The position numbers and the translations under genes are program-made. Below the pieces are notes generated by a model. That model did not search any database and was not told the DNA's origin. It saw nothing but the letters and a program-made list of their open reading frames with translations. This document shows, piece after piece, positions 34,171 through 43,273 of a stretch of DNA of 64,000 nt (position 1 is the stretch's first letter; each line of letters opens with the position of its first letter). Source of the stretch: Cognatundibacterium aquatile (lineage in GTDB: Bacteria; Pseudomonadota; Gammaproteobacteria; Burkholderiales; Burkholderiaceae_D); NCBI RefSeq assembly GCF_014699135.1, contig NZ_JACOFT010000002.1, positions 248,001-312,000 of the forward strand. The letters are read 5' to 3'.

Positions 34171-35699
34171 AGTGCGACCTCCTGTGTTGCAACCATTTCT
34201 CGTAGTTCATTCAAAAAGCAATCAGCCCAAAGTGCGGCATGAATTGCAGTTGGGTTTAGCTTACTTTTTGTGGCAAGCTGCTGATTTAACCAGCGTCCAT
34301 AGTTTTGGCTAAACACTTTCTGCCATTCCATACTTACTTTTTTGGCTTGTGCAACTTCATCCTTGCGCCACGGCTCAAAGGCAAGTTGCTCTTCAATCGG
34401 CAATTTGCTATTAACCGTCCAGCCATGACTGCCTTCATTAGCGCTAATCTTTTCTAAGTAGTTAAAAAGCTGACCACTAATGTCCCGCAACTTATTTATC
34501 ACCGCAGCATTACGTTGTGGCTCACTAATGCTTAGTGACTTATTTTTGATAAGCAGTAAGTAGTTCTTTAACTCATTGATTTCATCTTTTAATTCATATG
34601 CTAAGGTCTTATCAAAAAGAGAGGTCTTGCTCACATAAGAAATTAAACGTGTTCGCCATTGCGGTGGCATAGAGGGAAACAAAGCAATTCTGCCGCCTCG
34701 CTGTCCATTTAGTGATGATGCATTTGAATGATTTGATCCTGTTACGTGCAAATACGCTCTGCCCGGATAAACGCAGGCTATTGTCGCTGAATACTTCTTC
34801 AATCTTTTTTGTAGTCGAGCGCTCTTTTGAAGATCTTCTACATTTTTCTTATCTAAGTGCAATGTGTGCACTAACGATGATGACGTAAGTGGGAGCAGCA
34901 AATGATATTGCCTATCTGCGACAGGAAAATAAACTTGTTTTGAAAGAAAAAAACTGTGTTTTCTTTTATTGGTAATTAATTCAGAAAATCTACTCGACCA
35001 TAAATCCATCAAATTTTCATTTTTAGTAAATTTATTTAAATATTTACGTCCATTCTCGCGCAACAAATCACCGATATAAACACCGTTAACTTGAATATTG
35101 TAAAGCTGTGAAATAGAAGAATATTTGTTGTCGGGATATGCTGTGTCCAACGAAGATGGCTTCTTCGTATAAATGTAATGTGAACTGTATTTATCACATG
35201 AATCAAAATATCTAACGTCAATCGAAGATCCTTTACTACTAGAATGGTTTAACTTAGCGATATGTGTCGCAAGATAACTACCCTCCCCGAAATCCAATGC
35301 CCAGTCAATCCACTGTTCATATTGGTTCCAGCTTTTAATAAATTTTTCTTGCCGCTGTAGCTGTTGATACGATTCTAGAACCTCATTAAGCACACAATAA
35401 CTCTTGATCAAGCAAATCAGCCCATCAATCACTCTCTTATTGAAATCAAGTTTTTCAAGTTTTGTAGCACTCTTAGGCACCTTTTCTTTCTTCGATTTTT
35501 CAACCTTAACCTTGATTTCATCAAACTCTTTACACAAGGGCTTTAGTTGATCAAATAAGTCGGATAAAAAATCCTTATGCAGCTTATCTAACTTATCTAA
35601 AGTTCGATCGGCTATTTTTTCTTCTCCAATTTCATCAATGTATTCCTTAATGATTTTTTGGACATGTTTAGTGAAGTCATCATCCATTTTTGCATTCAT
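34167..35699 (-). CDS. csy1: Cas8f (Csy1), large subunit
   Basis: The 510-residue subunit recognises the PAM and recruits Cas2/3. It carries the conserved middle KQVYFPVADRQYHLLLPL, then SSSLVHTLH, and the GSNHSNASSLNGQRGGRIAL stretch. It is longer than the Pseudomonas protein (434), with an extra Lys/Glu-rich coiled N-terminal region (KVEKSKKEKVPKSATKLEKL). It overlaps the cas2/3 gene by 20 bases; an ATG at 35687 is a possible start. All type I-F interference parts are present. Confidence 0.92.
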   Translation of the reverse strand: MNAKMDDDFTKHVQKIIKEYIDEIGEEKIADRTLDKLDKLHKDFLSDLFDQLKPLCKEFDEIKVKVEKSKKEKVPKSATKLEKLDFNKRVIDGLICLIKSYCVLNEVLESYQQLQRQEKFIKSWNQYEQWIDWALDFGEGSYLATHIAKLNHSSSKGSSIDVRYFDSCDKYSSHYIYTKKPSSLDTAYPDNKYSSISQLYNIQVNGVYIGDLLRENGRKYLNKFTKNENLMDLWSSRFSELITNKRKHSFFLSKQVYFPVADRQYHLLLPLTSSSLVHTLHLDKKNVEDLQKSARLQKRLKKYSATIACVYPGRAYLHVTGSNHSNASSLNGQRGGRIALFPSMPPQWRTRLISYVSKTSLFDKTLAYELKDEINELKNYLLLIKNKSLSISEPQRNAAVINKLRDISGQLFNYLEKISANEGSHGWTVNSKLPIEEQLAFEPWRKDEVAQAKKVSMEWQKVFSQNYGRWLNQQLATKSKLNPTAIHAALWADCFLNELREMVATQEVAL

Positions 35700-38600
35700 C
35701 CTTTTTCAAAATTTTATATATACCTAGCACTGGGTGGCATTGCCATTGTTCTGCAGTTTTCTCATCAATTCTTCTTAAAGATAAATGGGTAAATTTTTCC
35801 AGCACTCGCTCTTCCGTTAGTCCCAGCGATTTAACAAGTTTTTCAGCTTCAAGCTTTAAATCAAATTTCCCCCAAATTAGATTTCGTAAGCCGATTTGTA
35901 TGTGTTCGGATTCCTTAGCGATGTCTGTCGTGTTTTGAAAATCAGGAGGGGATGTTTTGGGTATTTTCTTTTGCCAAAGAACTTTACGTGTGCGAGTAAA
36001 AATGATTTTAAAATCATCGTTGGCACCAGATTGTCTGAATGGTTGCAAGCGCTGTAATTCACCACACCAAGTTACCTTGTTATTCCACCACTGGGCGGCA
36101 TGATTAAGTTGCTTAGGACTACCGCCTAAGCGCAGGGATTGTGCAAAGTGCTCGAGTTGATTAAATGATTTAAATCGCGGTGGAGTTTCTTGAGTGAGCT
36201 CGAATGAACTTGGCGATTGTATTCTCGCGATAGCGCTTATTTCAGCTAACTCATTTTCTGCAAGCAATTTTCCTTCAACTAAATCACTATGGGCATAACT
36301 TAACTGTGCCGTTTCATAGCCTGGCTTTTCAAAACTAGGTGTTTGACCTTTTAAGCCTTTAAAGTTTTTGGTCAAAATGTGTATATTTTCGCTTTGTGGA
36401 ATTTGTTGGCGATGACGCTGCACTCGGCCTGCCAATTGGATGATTGAACGCATTGAACTAGGTTCAACAATCGCCCAATCATAATCATGGTCTCGCCCGA
36501 CTTCCGCTACGGCAGTAGCTAGTACGACAAAGATATGATTCTTTTCAACGTGACTTTTTACGATCGTTTTAATACCGCTTTGCTCTAGCCATTTATGCTC
36601 GTTATGTCGTGACAATGCGCCATCCAATTGCTTTTCGATCTGCGAGCGTTGCAATAACGGGAACTGGCTGTGATATACACAATAATGAATCACGGTATCT
36701 TCAGGCGCTTGCTGTGCTAATAAACACTTTGCCACTTGCACTAGCGGATCTATGTTTGCCATACGAACTAGACCTAGCGTCACCTTTTTATCTGCAACCA
36801 AAACAGTATGCTCTTGATGAAGTATTTCCATCGATTGCCTAATTGTCGTTGCCATCCAATTGCTTGGCGCATATGCAGGGTTTGCAGCAATTGAAATAAG
36901 TTTTGCTTTTCGCAGTGGACTTGTTTTATTTTTTAGGTTTTTAATGCGCTTGTTTACAAAACTGTTATGCATTTCTTCATATGAAGTGGAATCCGCTATT
37001 AATGCTGATTCAGGCGATTTAAATTCATCAAACCATGCACAACATACTTGCGCTGTTTCGCCGTACTCGCCATTGACTTGGGTGTACTGTTTTCTACCAG
37101 CTTGATAGGCCAAAAATAATGCGCGAGCCAATGCGGGGGAAATAGTAGCGGTTGATAGCAATACTCGGCTACCTAACATGCCCGCCCAATTCACTAAGCG
37201 ACATAAGGCAGGCAAATCTTCAAGTCCAAAATCATCAGGCTCGTCAAGAACCAAATCTGAAGTTAATAGTCGTAGCATTGGAGCTATCTGACGGCCGCCA
37301 CGCACTGCTTCATTAGCAGGCATCAAATAATCAATGGTACTCACCAAAACAGGTGCTTGTATTAGTTTCAGTATTTTAGGATCGTGTTTAAACCATTTGG
37401 CGCAAATCCCGTCATAATCAGGCAAACCTTCTATCAGGGTTATTTCATCTTTTAATAAAGATTCCGCCGATTCACTTCCATTTTTTTGTTGCGCACTTTC
37501 TTCGGACGAGCGCGATTGTTGATGCAGATCTTTCACTGCTTGAGAACCAATTAACACTGCAAGTTCATCGTCCTTGAGATTTAGATCTTTTTTTAATGCA
37601 TCACCCGTTTGTAGGGTCAAGGTTCTAAGTCCCAATGCAACATTAAAACGGCACCGCTCCTCATCAGCTAATCCATACATAATGCGTGCATTCGTTAGCG
37701 TTTTCCCTTTGCCAGTCGACGCCATACAAACACCAAAAAAGCCATATTTTTTGGTGTCTTCCCTAACAGACAGCGCTAAGTTATAGGCATTATCTTGCCA
37801 ACCAAAATTTTCTTGAAAGTCACGAGAAACTTTTTCCGTGAAAGATCGGTTAGGTTTTAATGTCGGTAATTCGTGACGCAATTGCGGTAATGCTATAGCG
37901 ATAGCACTGGCATGAATGCCAACCGCAATATTGTGCTCATCAAGCTTTTGCTTGCGGTATTTGTTCCCGTTCGCATCTCTATCTGTATTGGCATACGCAA
38001 GGTAATTTCTATCTTGCCATTCTGGCGATGTTTCCTTTTTTGACGAGTAATAATGGTCAGATAACATTAACGATAAGCGCGCTAGATGTGCTGTAAATTG
38101 CTGATCAAACCAATCTTGCATAAACATGCGATCACAACTCAATATTTTTTTTGCGACAATACTGGCTTGCGTTTGCCAATGTGCGCTCTTTAAAGGTGTC
38201 CCATGCGGAAAAGACCAGTTACGTTCAATGATGCTCTTCCGCCAGTCATCGTTTAAACACTGTGGCGAGTTCCAGCAGGCTTCAAAAATATTTAACCACT
38301 CACTCATATTTTCAAATGCTGGCGGGTTATCTTTATTTTTTGGGTATTGTGGCAGTTTATGGTGGGAGGCAATTAACCAAGCCACAAGCTTAGCAATAGG
38401 AGGCATTTTTTTAAAAGGATTGATTGGATTTGGATCAATCCCATCTCTCAGAGATGCAAGATTAACCATCATTTTCTCTTCAGAGGAATTATCAATACTA
38501 GCAAGATCCTCTAGCCAATCCTTATCACCTCTTCCCGCAATAAATGCCTGAAAAATGCGCAGCGAAACCCATTCGTGACGGTATGGTTCAAAAGACTTTC

Positions 38601-39018
38601 CCGAAAATTTTGGGTCTAATTTTTCTTGAAACAGTGCCATAGCCTTACCAACATCATGAAACAATCCTGCTAATTGAGATAGCAGTGCTATGACTATTGT
38701 ATTAAGTAAGAAATGTTCTTCTGAATTAAGCGTTTTAGACGTTGCATTTACTGGCACTATACCCTCGTCATTAAATTTGCTTCTATTCCCAACCACCCAC
38801 AACAACTGACTTCTTGAGCGAGACCGTATCCAATGACAACTAATAGCAGTGTTTTTACTGGCGTTTTTGCGCAGCATTTTTTTAACCACCGCCAAACCAT
38901 CCTCAGTGATCACCGTCTGCCAAGTATTATCACCAATACGATTCGCAAATGCGTCTAATACGCGGCGGGTCTTTTTGAGTGCGTTTTTTTGACATTGCGA
39001 AACGAAGGTGACCATCAT
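35680..39018 (-). CDS. cas3: Cas2/3 fusion nuclease-helicase (type I-F)
   Basis: The 1112-residue protein joins an N-terminal Cas2 domain (about 1-95) to an HD nuclease (GLFHDVGKA, His121-Asp122) and a superfamily 2 helicase. The helicase has the Walker motif ASTGKGKTLTNA, the Asp box LDEPDDFG, and later VGRDHDYDW and QLAGRVQRHRQ. It degrades DNA unwound at the target and helps Cas1 acquire spacers. The fusion is diagnostic of type I-F. It starts in an ATGA overlap with the cas1 stop and ends inside the csy1 start. Confidence 0.95.
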   Translation of the reverse strand: MMVTFVSQCQKNALKKTRRVLDAFANRIGDNTWQTVITEDGLAVVKKMLRKNASKNTAISCHWIRSRSRSQLLWVVGNRSKFNDEGIVPVNATSKTLNSEEHFLLNTIVIALLSQLAGLFHDVGKAMALFQEKLDPKFSGKSFEPYRHEWVSLRIFQAFIAGRGDKDWLEDLASIDNSSEEKMMVNLASLRDGIDPNPINPFKKMPPIAKLVAWLIASHHKLPQYPKNKDNPPAFENMSEWLNIFEACWNSPQCLNDDWRKSIIERNWSFPHGTPLKSAHWQTQASIVAKKILSCDRMFMQDWFDQQFTAHLARLSLMLSDHYYSSKKETSPEWQDRNYLAYANTDRDANGNKYRKQKLDEHNIAVGIHASAIAIALPQLRHELPTLKPNRSFTEKVSRDFQENFGWQDNAYNLALSVREDTKKYGFFGVCMASTGKGKTLTNARIMYGLADEERCRFNVALGLRTLTLQTGDALKKDLNLKDDELAVLIGSQAVKDLHQQSRSSEESAQQKNGSESAESLLKDEITLIEGLPDYDGICAKWFKHDPKILKLIQAPVLVSTIDYLMPANEAVRGGRQIAPMLRLLTSDLVLDEPDDFGLEDLPALCRLVNWAGMLGSRVLLSTATISPALARALFLAYQAGRKQYTQVNGEYGETAQVCCAWFDEFKSPESALIADSTSYEEMHNSFVNKRIKNLKNKTSPLRKAKLISIAANPAYAPSNWMATTIRQSMEILHQEHTVLVADKKVTLGLVRMANIDPLVQVAKCLLAQQAPEDTVIHYCVYHSQFPLLQRSQIEKQLDGALSRHNEHKWLEQSGIKTIVKSHVEKNHIFVVLATAVAEVGRDHDYDWAIVEPSSMRSIIQLAGRVQRHRQQIPQSENIHILTKNFKGLKGQTPSFEKPGYETAQLSYAHSDLVEGKLLAENELAEISAIARIQSPSSFELTQETPPRFKSFNQLEHFAQSLRLGGSPKQLNHAAQWWNNKVTWCGELQRLQPFRQSGANDDFKIIFTRTRKVLWQKKIPKTSPPDFQNTTDIAKESEHIQIGLRNLIWGKFDLKLEAEKLVKSLGLTEERVLEKFTHLSLRRIDEKTAEQWQCHPVLGIYKILKKDECKNG

Positions 39019-40079
39019 GATGTGGCGTCTCCTTCGTCCGTTTCGTCATCAGCCACATCACTTATTTCATCATTTGGTTCTTCGCTAGTCGCATCGCTTA
39101 TCATCGCGTCAGCCGCAGTAACATCTTGTTCTGCTTCGCCACGTAAAGCGATTGCTTTGATTTGGTCAAACATAAAATCAAGTGCTTTATGATTGGTGAA
39201 AGATTGAAGGCACTGTTGACGGAATTCTTGCTCGGAGGCGTTTTCTTTTGCGCAGATAAATGCCCAAGGCAGGACAATGGCGTCCTTGATTAAATCGGCG
39301 ACGTCAAATACCAGCGCACCACGTCGCGTTTTGCCGTGCATGACGGCGAAGCCGTGTGGTATGCCTAGCACCCATAGTGTGCAGGCGGCTAAGCCGTAGG
39401 CGAGGTAGTTGCCGTGATTGAGAAAGGCGTTGGCTTTGTCGGTTTCTTGATGTTGGCGTGTGAACCCGCTTTGCTTGGTATGGTTAGCGGCGTATTTGTA
39501 GAGCATTTTGGTGAGTTGTGCTTCGTTTAGTAGTAGCTCTGCTGGTTTGTCTGCTTGTTCTATTCTTTGGCTGCAAAGTTGTAAGGCTTTTTGAATCTCT
39601 GCGTCATTGACATCGAAACCTTCTGCTTTGAGGTCTTTGTCTTTTTGCCAGACTTGATTTAAATAAGTGATGCGTGCTTGTTGCAAAGCTTTGGCGGCGG
39701 CTAAGCGTTGTTCATCATCAAACCAGAATGAACACCAGCCTTGTAAATATTGCGTTGGGCGATATTCGCTTTGTGGTGTCATCCATTCAATCTCATTGCC
39801 CATGTAAAGCGGCGTGCCGCCTCCACCACAAAAACCGACTAAGACACCAGCACGTGCAAGCATGCGAACCGCAGCATGCGTGATTGATGTACCACTGCCT
39901 AACAACAGTACTGTCGTGTTTGCTATCGGAATATTCCAATACTGATTTTCGTGTTTGGCTTCTTGCAGATATAAGACTCGCCCGTCTTTTTGCATGACGC
40001 GACAATGTTCCAGATAATAGAGATTGGCTCTCTTCGAATGAAGTATCGCTTTTAAATCTGAGGGGGATAGGTCATCCAT
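39015..40079 (-). CDS. cas1: Cas1 (type I-F) with an acidic C-terminal tail
   Basis: The 354-residue integrase inserts new spacers. Metal ligands are Glu186 (LLLNEAQ), His248 (VMHGKT) and Asp259/Asp262 (VFDVADLIKD). The core ends near residue 312 (FDQIKAIALRG), as in other I-F Cas1 (about 325 residues). It is followed by about 40 residues holding 16 Asp/Glu and no Lys or Arg (DEISDVADDETDEGDATS at the end). Such a tail is unusual for the family as I know it. It is the first cas gene, divergent from the WYL regulator. Confidence 0.95.
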   Translation of the reverse strand: MDDLSPSDLKAILHSKRANLYYLEHCRVMQKDGRVLYLQEAKHENQYWNIPIANTTVLLLGSGTSITHAAVRMLARAGVLVGFCGGGGTPLYMGNEIEWMTPQSEYRPTQYLQGWCSFWFDDEQRLAAAKALQQARITYLNQVWQKDKDLKAEGFDVNDAEIQKALQLCSQRIEQADKPAELLLNEAQLTKMLYKYAANHTKQSGFTRQHQETDKANAFLNHGNYLAYGLAACTLWVLGIPHGFAVMHGKTRRGALVFDVADLIKDAIVLPWAFICAKENASEQEFRQQCLQSFTNHKALDFMFDQIKAIALRGEAEQDVTAADAMISDATSEEPNDEISDVADDETDEGDATS

Positions 40080-40134
40080 TTCACCGACTCCTTCGATCTA
40101 TACAAAATTAAACTCAACACCAATTGAAAATTCG

Positions 40135-40204
40135 TTGCTTAAAGAATATTAACTACATAATATGACGATACTGCGTACATATCCATACTGACTGCATGTA
40201 CATG
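40135..40204. promoter_or_regulatory. cas/WYL intergenic promoter and operator region
   Basis: A plus-strand promoter for the WYL gene is seen as TTGCTT (40135-40140), 17 bases, TAATAT (40158-40163). Downstream are a 10-bp palindrome CATGTACATG (40195-40204) and a partial copy TGCGTACAT at 40172, with ATGACGAT repeated beside both. These are plausible WYL-regulator binding sites that would also control cas1, whose start is at 40079. Confidence 0.5.
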
Positions 40205-40235
40205 ACGATTTTTCAGGCATATTTCGGAGGAAATA

Positions 40236-41090
40236 ATGAATTGGCCATTACGTTGGGATTTATTAACTCGGTATCGTCTAATTGAAATTGTCGCGTATTG
40301 GGAAGGACGATTAACGACGAACCACTTGTGCAATAGCTTTGGTATAGGCAGGCAACAAGCGAGCAAAGACATCAATGCATATTTGCGCGATATCGCTCCA
40401 GGAAATTTACTTTATGATAAGTATTTGAAAGGCTATATTCCGAGCGAGAATTTTGTGCCGAAATTAACGACGGGTACTGCCGATGAATATTTGCATGTGC
40501 TTAGCCGCAATAAAGATATTGCACATACTTTCCAGGGATTAGATTTAGGTTTTGCTCATACTGAAATGCTACAGGTGCCGTTACGACTTATTGATCCTGT
40601 AATTTTACGAACACTAGTTCAAGCATCCAGAGAACATCGACGTGTCGATTTAAGCTACATATCAATGACGTCCGGCATTGAAGAAGACAGAATTATTGTC
40701 CCGCACACGCTTGTTTGCACACCATTACGATGGCATGTTCGTGCTTACTGTGAGAAGCATGGTGATTTTCGGGATTTTGTATTGAGCAGATTTCGAGGTA
40801 GTTCCGAACTTCTAAATGAAAGTCAATTTACTAGCGAAGAAGACAAAATTTGGAACAAGGAAATAACGTTAAAAATAGTACCAGATAGTAGGCTTGGTGA
40901 GGCGCAGCAAGAAATCGTTGCGCGTGATTTCAATATGAAAAATCGTTGTCTTTTAATAAGAATTCGTGCGCCCCTCGTTGCTTATATGTTGCAGGCGTTA
41001 AATATTGATCCACATACGCAGGAAATACATCCAGAGGCACAACAGATTGTTGTCGGTAACTTTCGTGAAATTAAACCCTATTTGTTTTAA
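40236..41090 (+). CDS. WYL-domain transcriptional regulator (CapW/BrxR-like)
   Basis: The 284-residue protein has an N-terminal winged helix (about 1-75: LTRYRLIEIVAYWEGRLTTN, then FGIGRQQASKDINAYL). A WYL domain near 115-200 has VDLSYISMTSGIEEDRIIVP and TPLRWHVRAYCEKHG. A WCX-like C-terminal domain follows. This layout is that of CapW/BrxR regulators, which repress defence operons and respond to a ligand or nucleic acid. It is divergent from cas1 with 156 bases between, and the ATG has GGAGG upstream. Control of the cas operon is inferred from position. Confidence 0.85.
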   Translation: MNWPLRWDLLTRYRLIEIVAYWEGRLTTNHLCNSFGIGRQQASKDINAYLRDIAPGNLLYDKYLKGYIPSENFVPKLTTGTADEYLHVLSRNKDIAHTFQGLDLGFAHTEMLQVPLRLIDPVILRTLVQASREHRRVDLSYISMTSGIEEDRIIVPHTLVCTPLRWHVRAYCEKHGDFRDFVLSRFRGSSELLNESQFTSEEDKIWNKEITLKIVPDSRLGEAQQEIVARDFNMKNRCLLIRIRAPLVAYMLQALNIDPHTQEIHPEAQQIVVGNFREIKPYLF

Positions 41091-41271
41091 CTGAGAAGCA
41101 CCGTAGATCCGTTATCTAGATTGCAACGTAGCAAATAATATTTGCCATTGGTGCGCGTAATGATTTGCTTGCGCACTATCTGCGTACCTTGGCTTGCGTA
41201 CCTTCAAAACTCATACCGAAACATTAGAATGCCTCCAACCTATGGGACAGGTTAGGGGCACTCATTAGCAT

Positions 41272-42111
41272 CTAGCTATCAGACATCCTTGGTCTAGGGT
41301 GGGGCTGTTTATCTGGTTTGACTTTGGAGGTCATAATGCCCACGAATGTTTGTTTTCTAGGTTTAGGTGGCTTCTTGCATTGAGCATTGCCAATGAGACC
41401 AGCAAGCTTATAGGGATTTTTTGCGATGATAGCTAAGAGTTCATCTTTAATCTCCATGTCATTCAGGAGCTGTGGGTTAGTAACGATTTTATCAACTGCT
41501 TCAGATGCGATTTGTTTAGTTTCAACGATATCCAGCTTGTCTCGTTTGGTTAACTCCATCCCATACTTTTTGCCAACTACAGCATAGCAACTCTCGCGCA
41601 TTTTATTAATTTGATGGCGATTACCCATCACTACATGCCCTTGTAACTTCCCATCGATCAATGGCAGCAGTATCACGTGAATATGTGGCGTTGATTCATC
41701 CCAATGCGCTACAGCCGAGAGAATAGGGATGTTTGGAAAGTATGACTCGACCCACAACACAAAGTCTTCGAAGCATGCGTTGCGGTCGAACGCAAATCGG
41801 TTTGGTAATGAAAAGACCAATTCTACACCGCGTATGTTATCGACACGTTTGACTTTAGCATTTGCCTCGGCCATTAATCGCTCGCTCTCCTTTGCAATCT
41901 CCCACGCGGTCGATTTTCCACGCAATATACGGTTGAGCTGACTCAGTGTTGAATTGATATGACTCGTCGAATCAGGCTGCAACTCTGCGTTGATTTCACG
42001 TAGATTATGTTTTGCCGCCTTATGAAGTATTTCTGGGTCATTTTTGATTCGATAATTTTTTCCAAGCTTTTGCATCCGTAACACTAAGTTTGTTTGGATA
42101 GATGGCTTCAT
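41272..42111 (-). CDS. MobV/Pre-family relaxase-like protein
   Basis: The 279-residue protein has the plasmid recombination enzyme signature AHWDESTPHIHVILLPL (metal-binding HxDExxPHxH) preceded by a region with ELVFSLPNRF. It also has KMRESCYAVVGKKYGM after the motif. Family members nick DNA at an origin of transfer. Here it may allow mobilisation of the excised island by a helper. It starts at ATG 42111 in a TAATG overlap with the AlpA-like gene. It is shorter than full MobV proteins, lacking a long C-terminal part. Confidence 0.78.
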   Translation of the reverse strand: MKPSIQTNLVLRMQKLGKNYRIKNDPEILHKAAKHNLREINAELQPDSTSHINSTLSQLNRILRGKSTAWEIAKESERLMAEANAKVKRVDNIRGVELVFSLPNRFAFDRNACFEDFVLWVESYFPNIPILSAVAHWDESTPHIHVILLPLIDGKLQGHVVMGNRHQINKMRESCYAVVGKKYGMELTKRDKLDIVETKQIASEAVDKIVTNPQLLNDMEIKDELLAIIAKNPYKLAGLIGNAQCKKPPKPRKQTFVGIMTSKVKPDKQPHPRPRMSDS

Positions 42112-42518
42112 TACGCCTTCCTTCCTAATTGGAGGATCCATGCATCAACCTCGTGCTCATAAAACCCTATCGCTCGTTCGAGTAGTTGTAATCTTTGCGG
42201 GAAGCGCCCGTCCTCGATGAGGTTGTAGATCGTACTTCGCGAAAGTCCAACCTTCTTGATGACTTCTTTTAGACGGATCACACGAGGTTCTTCATCTTTG
42301 GAGGATCTTTGATCTTGTGCGTTTGGAGCTGACTCAGCGAGTGCCTTCTGTTTTTCCCTACCAGTTGCGCCAGCATGCGAACACATTCCATTTGAGATGG
42401 TTAGTGTTGCTATTTCTTCCGCTAGTTTTGATAAACCGTGTCGCTGACGACGAGTTGTCATTGCCATTTCATGCACAAACGGTAAATAAGATGTACCAGA
42501 AACTTCAAAAGTAATCAT
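42111..42518 (-). CDS. AlpA-like HTH regulator/excisionase
   Basis: The 135-residue protein has a C-terminal AlpA-type winged helix-turn-helix (RVIRLKEVIKKVGLSRSTIY, then NLIEDGRFPQRLQLLERAIG, then WILQLGRK). The N-terminal 75 residues are unlike usual AlpA proteins (about 70 residues in all). AlpA proteins activate integrase genes or act as excisionases. Position near the right att site fits this. The start is uncertain: ATG at 42518 or 42467. It is coupled to the MobV gene. Confidence 0.72.
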   Translation of the reverse strand: MITFEVSGTSYLPFVHEMAMTTRRQRHGLSKLAEEIATLTISNGMCSHAGATGREKQKALAESAPNAQDQRSSKDEEPRVIRLKEVIKKVGLSRSTIYNLIEDGRFPQRLQLLERAIGFYEHEVDAWILQLGRKA

Positions 42519-43119
42519 TTGAAAAATGTCTTCAAGAACAACCAACAAAACAGGTGTCCACTATGGCTACCTGCTGTGATCTGGAAAACAGTGTAAAAGC
42601 ACTTTTTGAATAACTTAGATTTTAGATTCTGTCGTATTTTTACCAAACTAAAATCTAAGATTTTGAATTTCTTATGTATATGAACTCTGCTACTCAATGT
42701 ATTAAGAGCATCAGGAATTTGTCAGAGCGGAAAGAGTGTAGGGCGAGATCAAATCCTAGAATTAATTTCTCTGGATTGTATAAATGACTAGTCTTAGGAA
42801 AATTCAGGCGTGTGCGCAAAAAGAGATTAGTTTGATTGCTCTCAGTCCGTTTACGAGTGTTGTAACTACGTTTGATTGTGTATGAAAGATTGCAACCGCT
42901 AACAGAGCATAGTGGTTGGTTATTTTCGCTGATTATTTAAAGCGGTAGATTTTGTCGGGTTGGATGATTTGATGTTCATGCGGAAATAAGGTGAAATCGA
43001 ATGCACAAAATGTGTTTGCTTAATGTTACTACCAGCCCCGTAAGCATATTTATTGAAGATTGTTATTCCAATAGCGCCAGAACTTGCATTAGTACTTCAA
43101 TTCAGAGTCTCCGATTTTT
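42519..43119. other. Non-coding right end of the island
   Basis: About 600 AT-rich bases without a supported gene. It holds an inverted repeat (TTAGATTTTAGATT around 42617 and AAATCTAAGATTTT around 42653) that may be a hairpin upstream of the AlpA-like gene. The att arm sites follow. I see no tRNA or insertion sequence. Confidence 0.4.
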
Positions 43120-43140
43120 TCTTACCAAACATCTTACCAA
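43120..43140. repeat. Candidate integrase arm-binding sites, right
   Basis: TCTTACCAA occurs at 43120-43128 and 43132-43140 (12-bp period), preceded by GATTTTT as at the left end (5579-5586). On a circularised island these would flank the tRNA core on the other side from the left set. Confidence 0.6.
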
Positions 43141-43159
43141 ATGCCACAAAATAAAAAAG

Positions 43160-43184
43160 ACTTACAAACCTTAAATTTGTAAGT
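43160..43184 (-). terminator. Island-supplied terminator for tRNA-Pro
   Basis: Nine-bp arms ACTTACAAA (43160-43168) and TTTGTAAGT (43176-43184) with a 7-base loop, followed on the minus strand by TTTTTTATTTT. It lies 13 bases after the tRNA CCA end and replaces the ancestral terminator now at 5373-5392. Confidence 0.7.
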
Positions 43185-43245
43185 CCTTGATTTTATTGGT
43201 CGGGACGGTGTGATTCGAACACACGACCCCGTGCACCCCATGCAC
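43180..43245 (-). repeat. Right attachment repeat within tRNA-Pro
   Basis: A 66-bp copy of 5393-5458 with one difference (G at 43225, as a working tRNA needs). It runs from 17 bases past the CCA end up to the anticodon arm. Confidence 0.85.
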
Positions 43246-43273
43246 GTACGCTACCAGGCTGCGCTACGCCCCG
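43197..43273 (-). tRNA. proL: tRNA-Pro(GGG)
   Basis: The 77 bases fold as a tRNA: acceptor CGGGGCG with CGUCCCG, D arm GCGC/GCGU, anticodon stem CGUGC/GCACG with loop AUGGGGU (anticodon GGG), T arm GUGUG-UUCGAAU-CACAC, and an encoded CCA end. It is the integration target of the island, and the repeat restores its 3' half. The gene symbol follows E. coli usage for the GGG isoacceptor. Confidence 0.93.

Larger units (their letters stand above)
5393..43245. mobile_element. About 38-kb integrative genomic island in tRNA-Pro(GGG)
   Basis: Boundaries are a 66-bp direct repeat (5393-5458 and 43180-43245, one mismatch). The right copy forms the 3' part of an intact tRNA-Pro and the left copy is a tRNA fragment. 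Inside the left end is a tyrosine integrase with arm-type repeats; inside the right end are matching repeats, an AlpA-like regulator and a MobV-like relaxase. Cargo is restriction-modification, toxin-antitoxin modules, a resolvase and a type I-F CRISPR-Cas locus. No conjugation or phage structural genes are visible, so it is at most mobilisable in trans. Confidence 0.85.
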
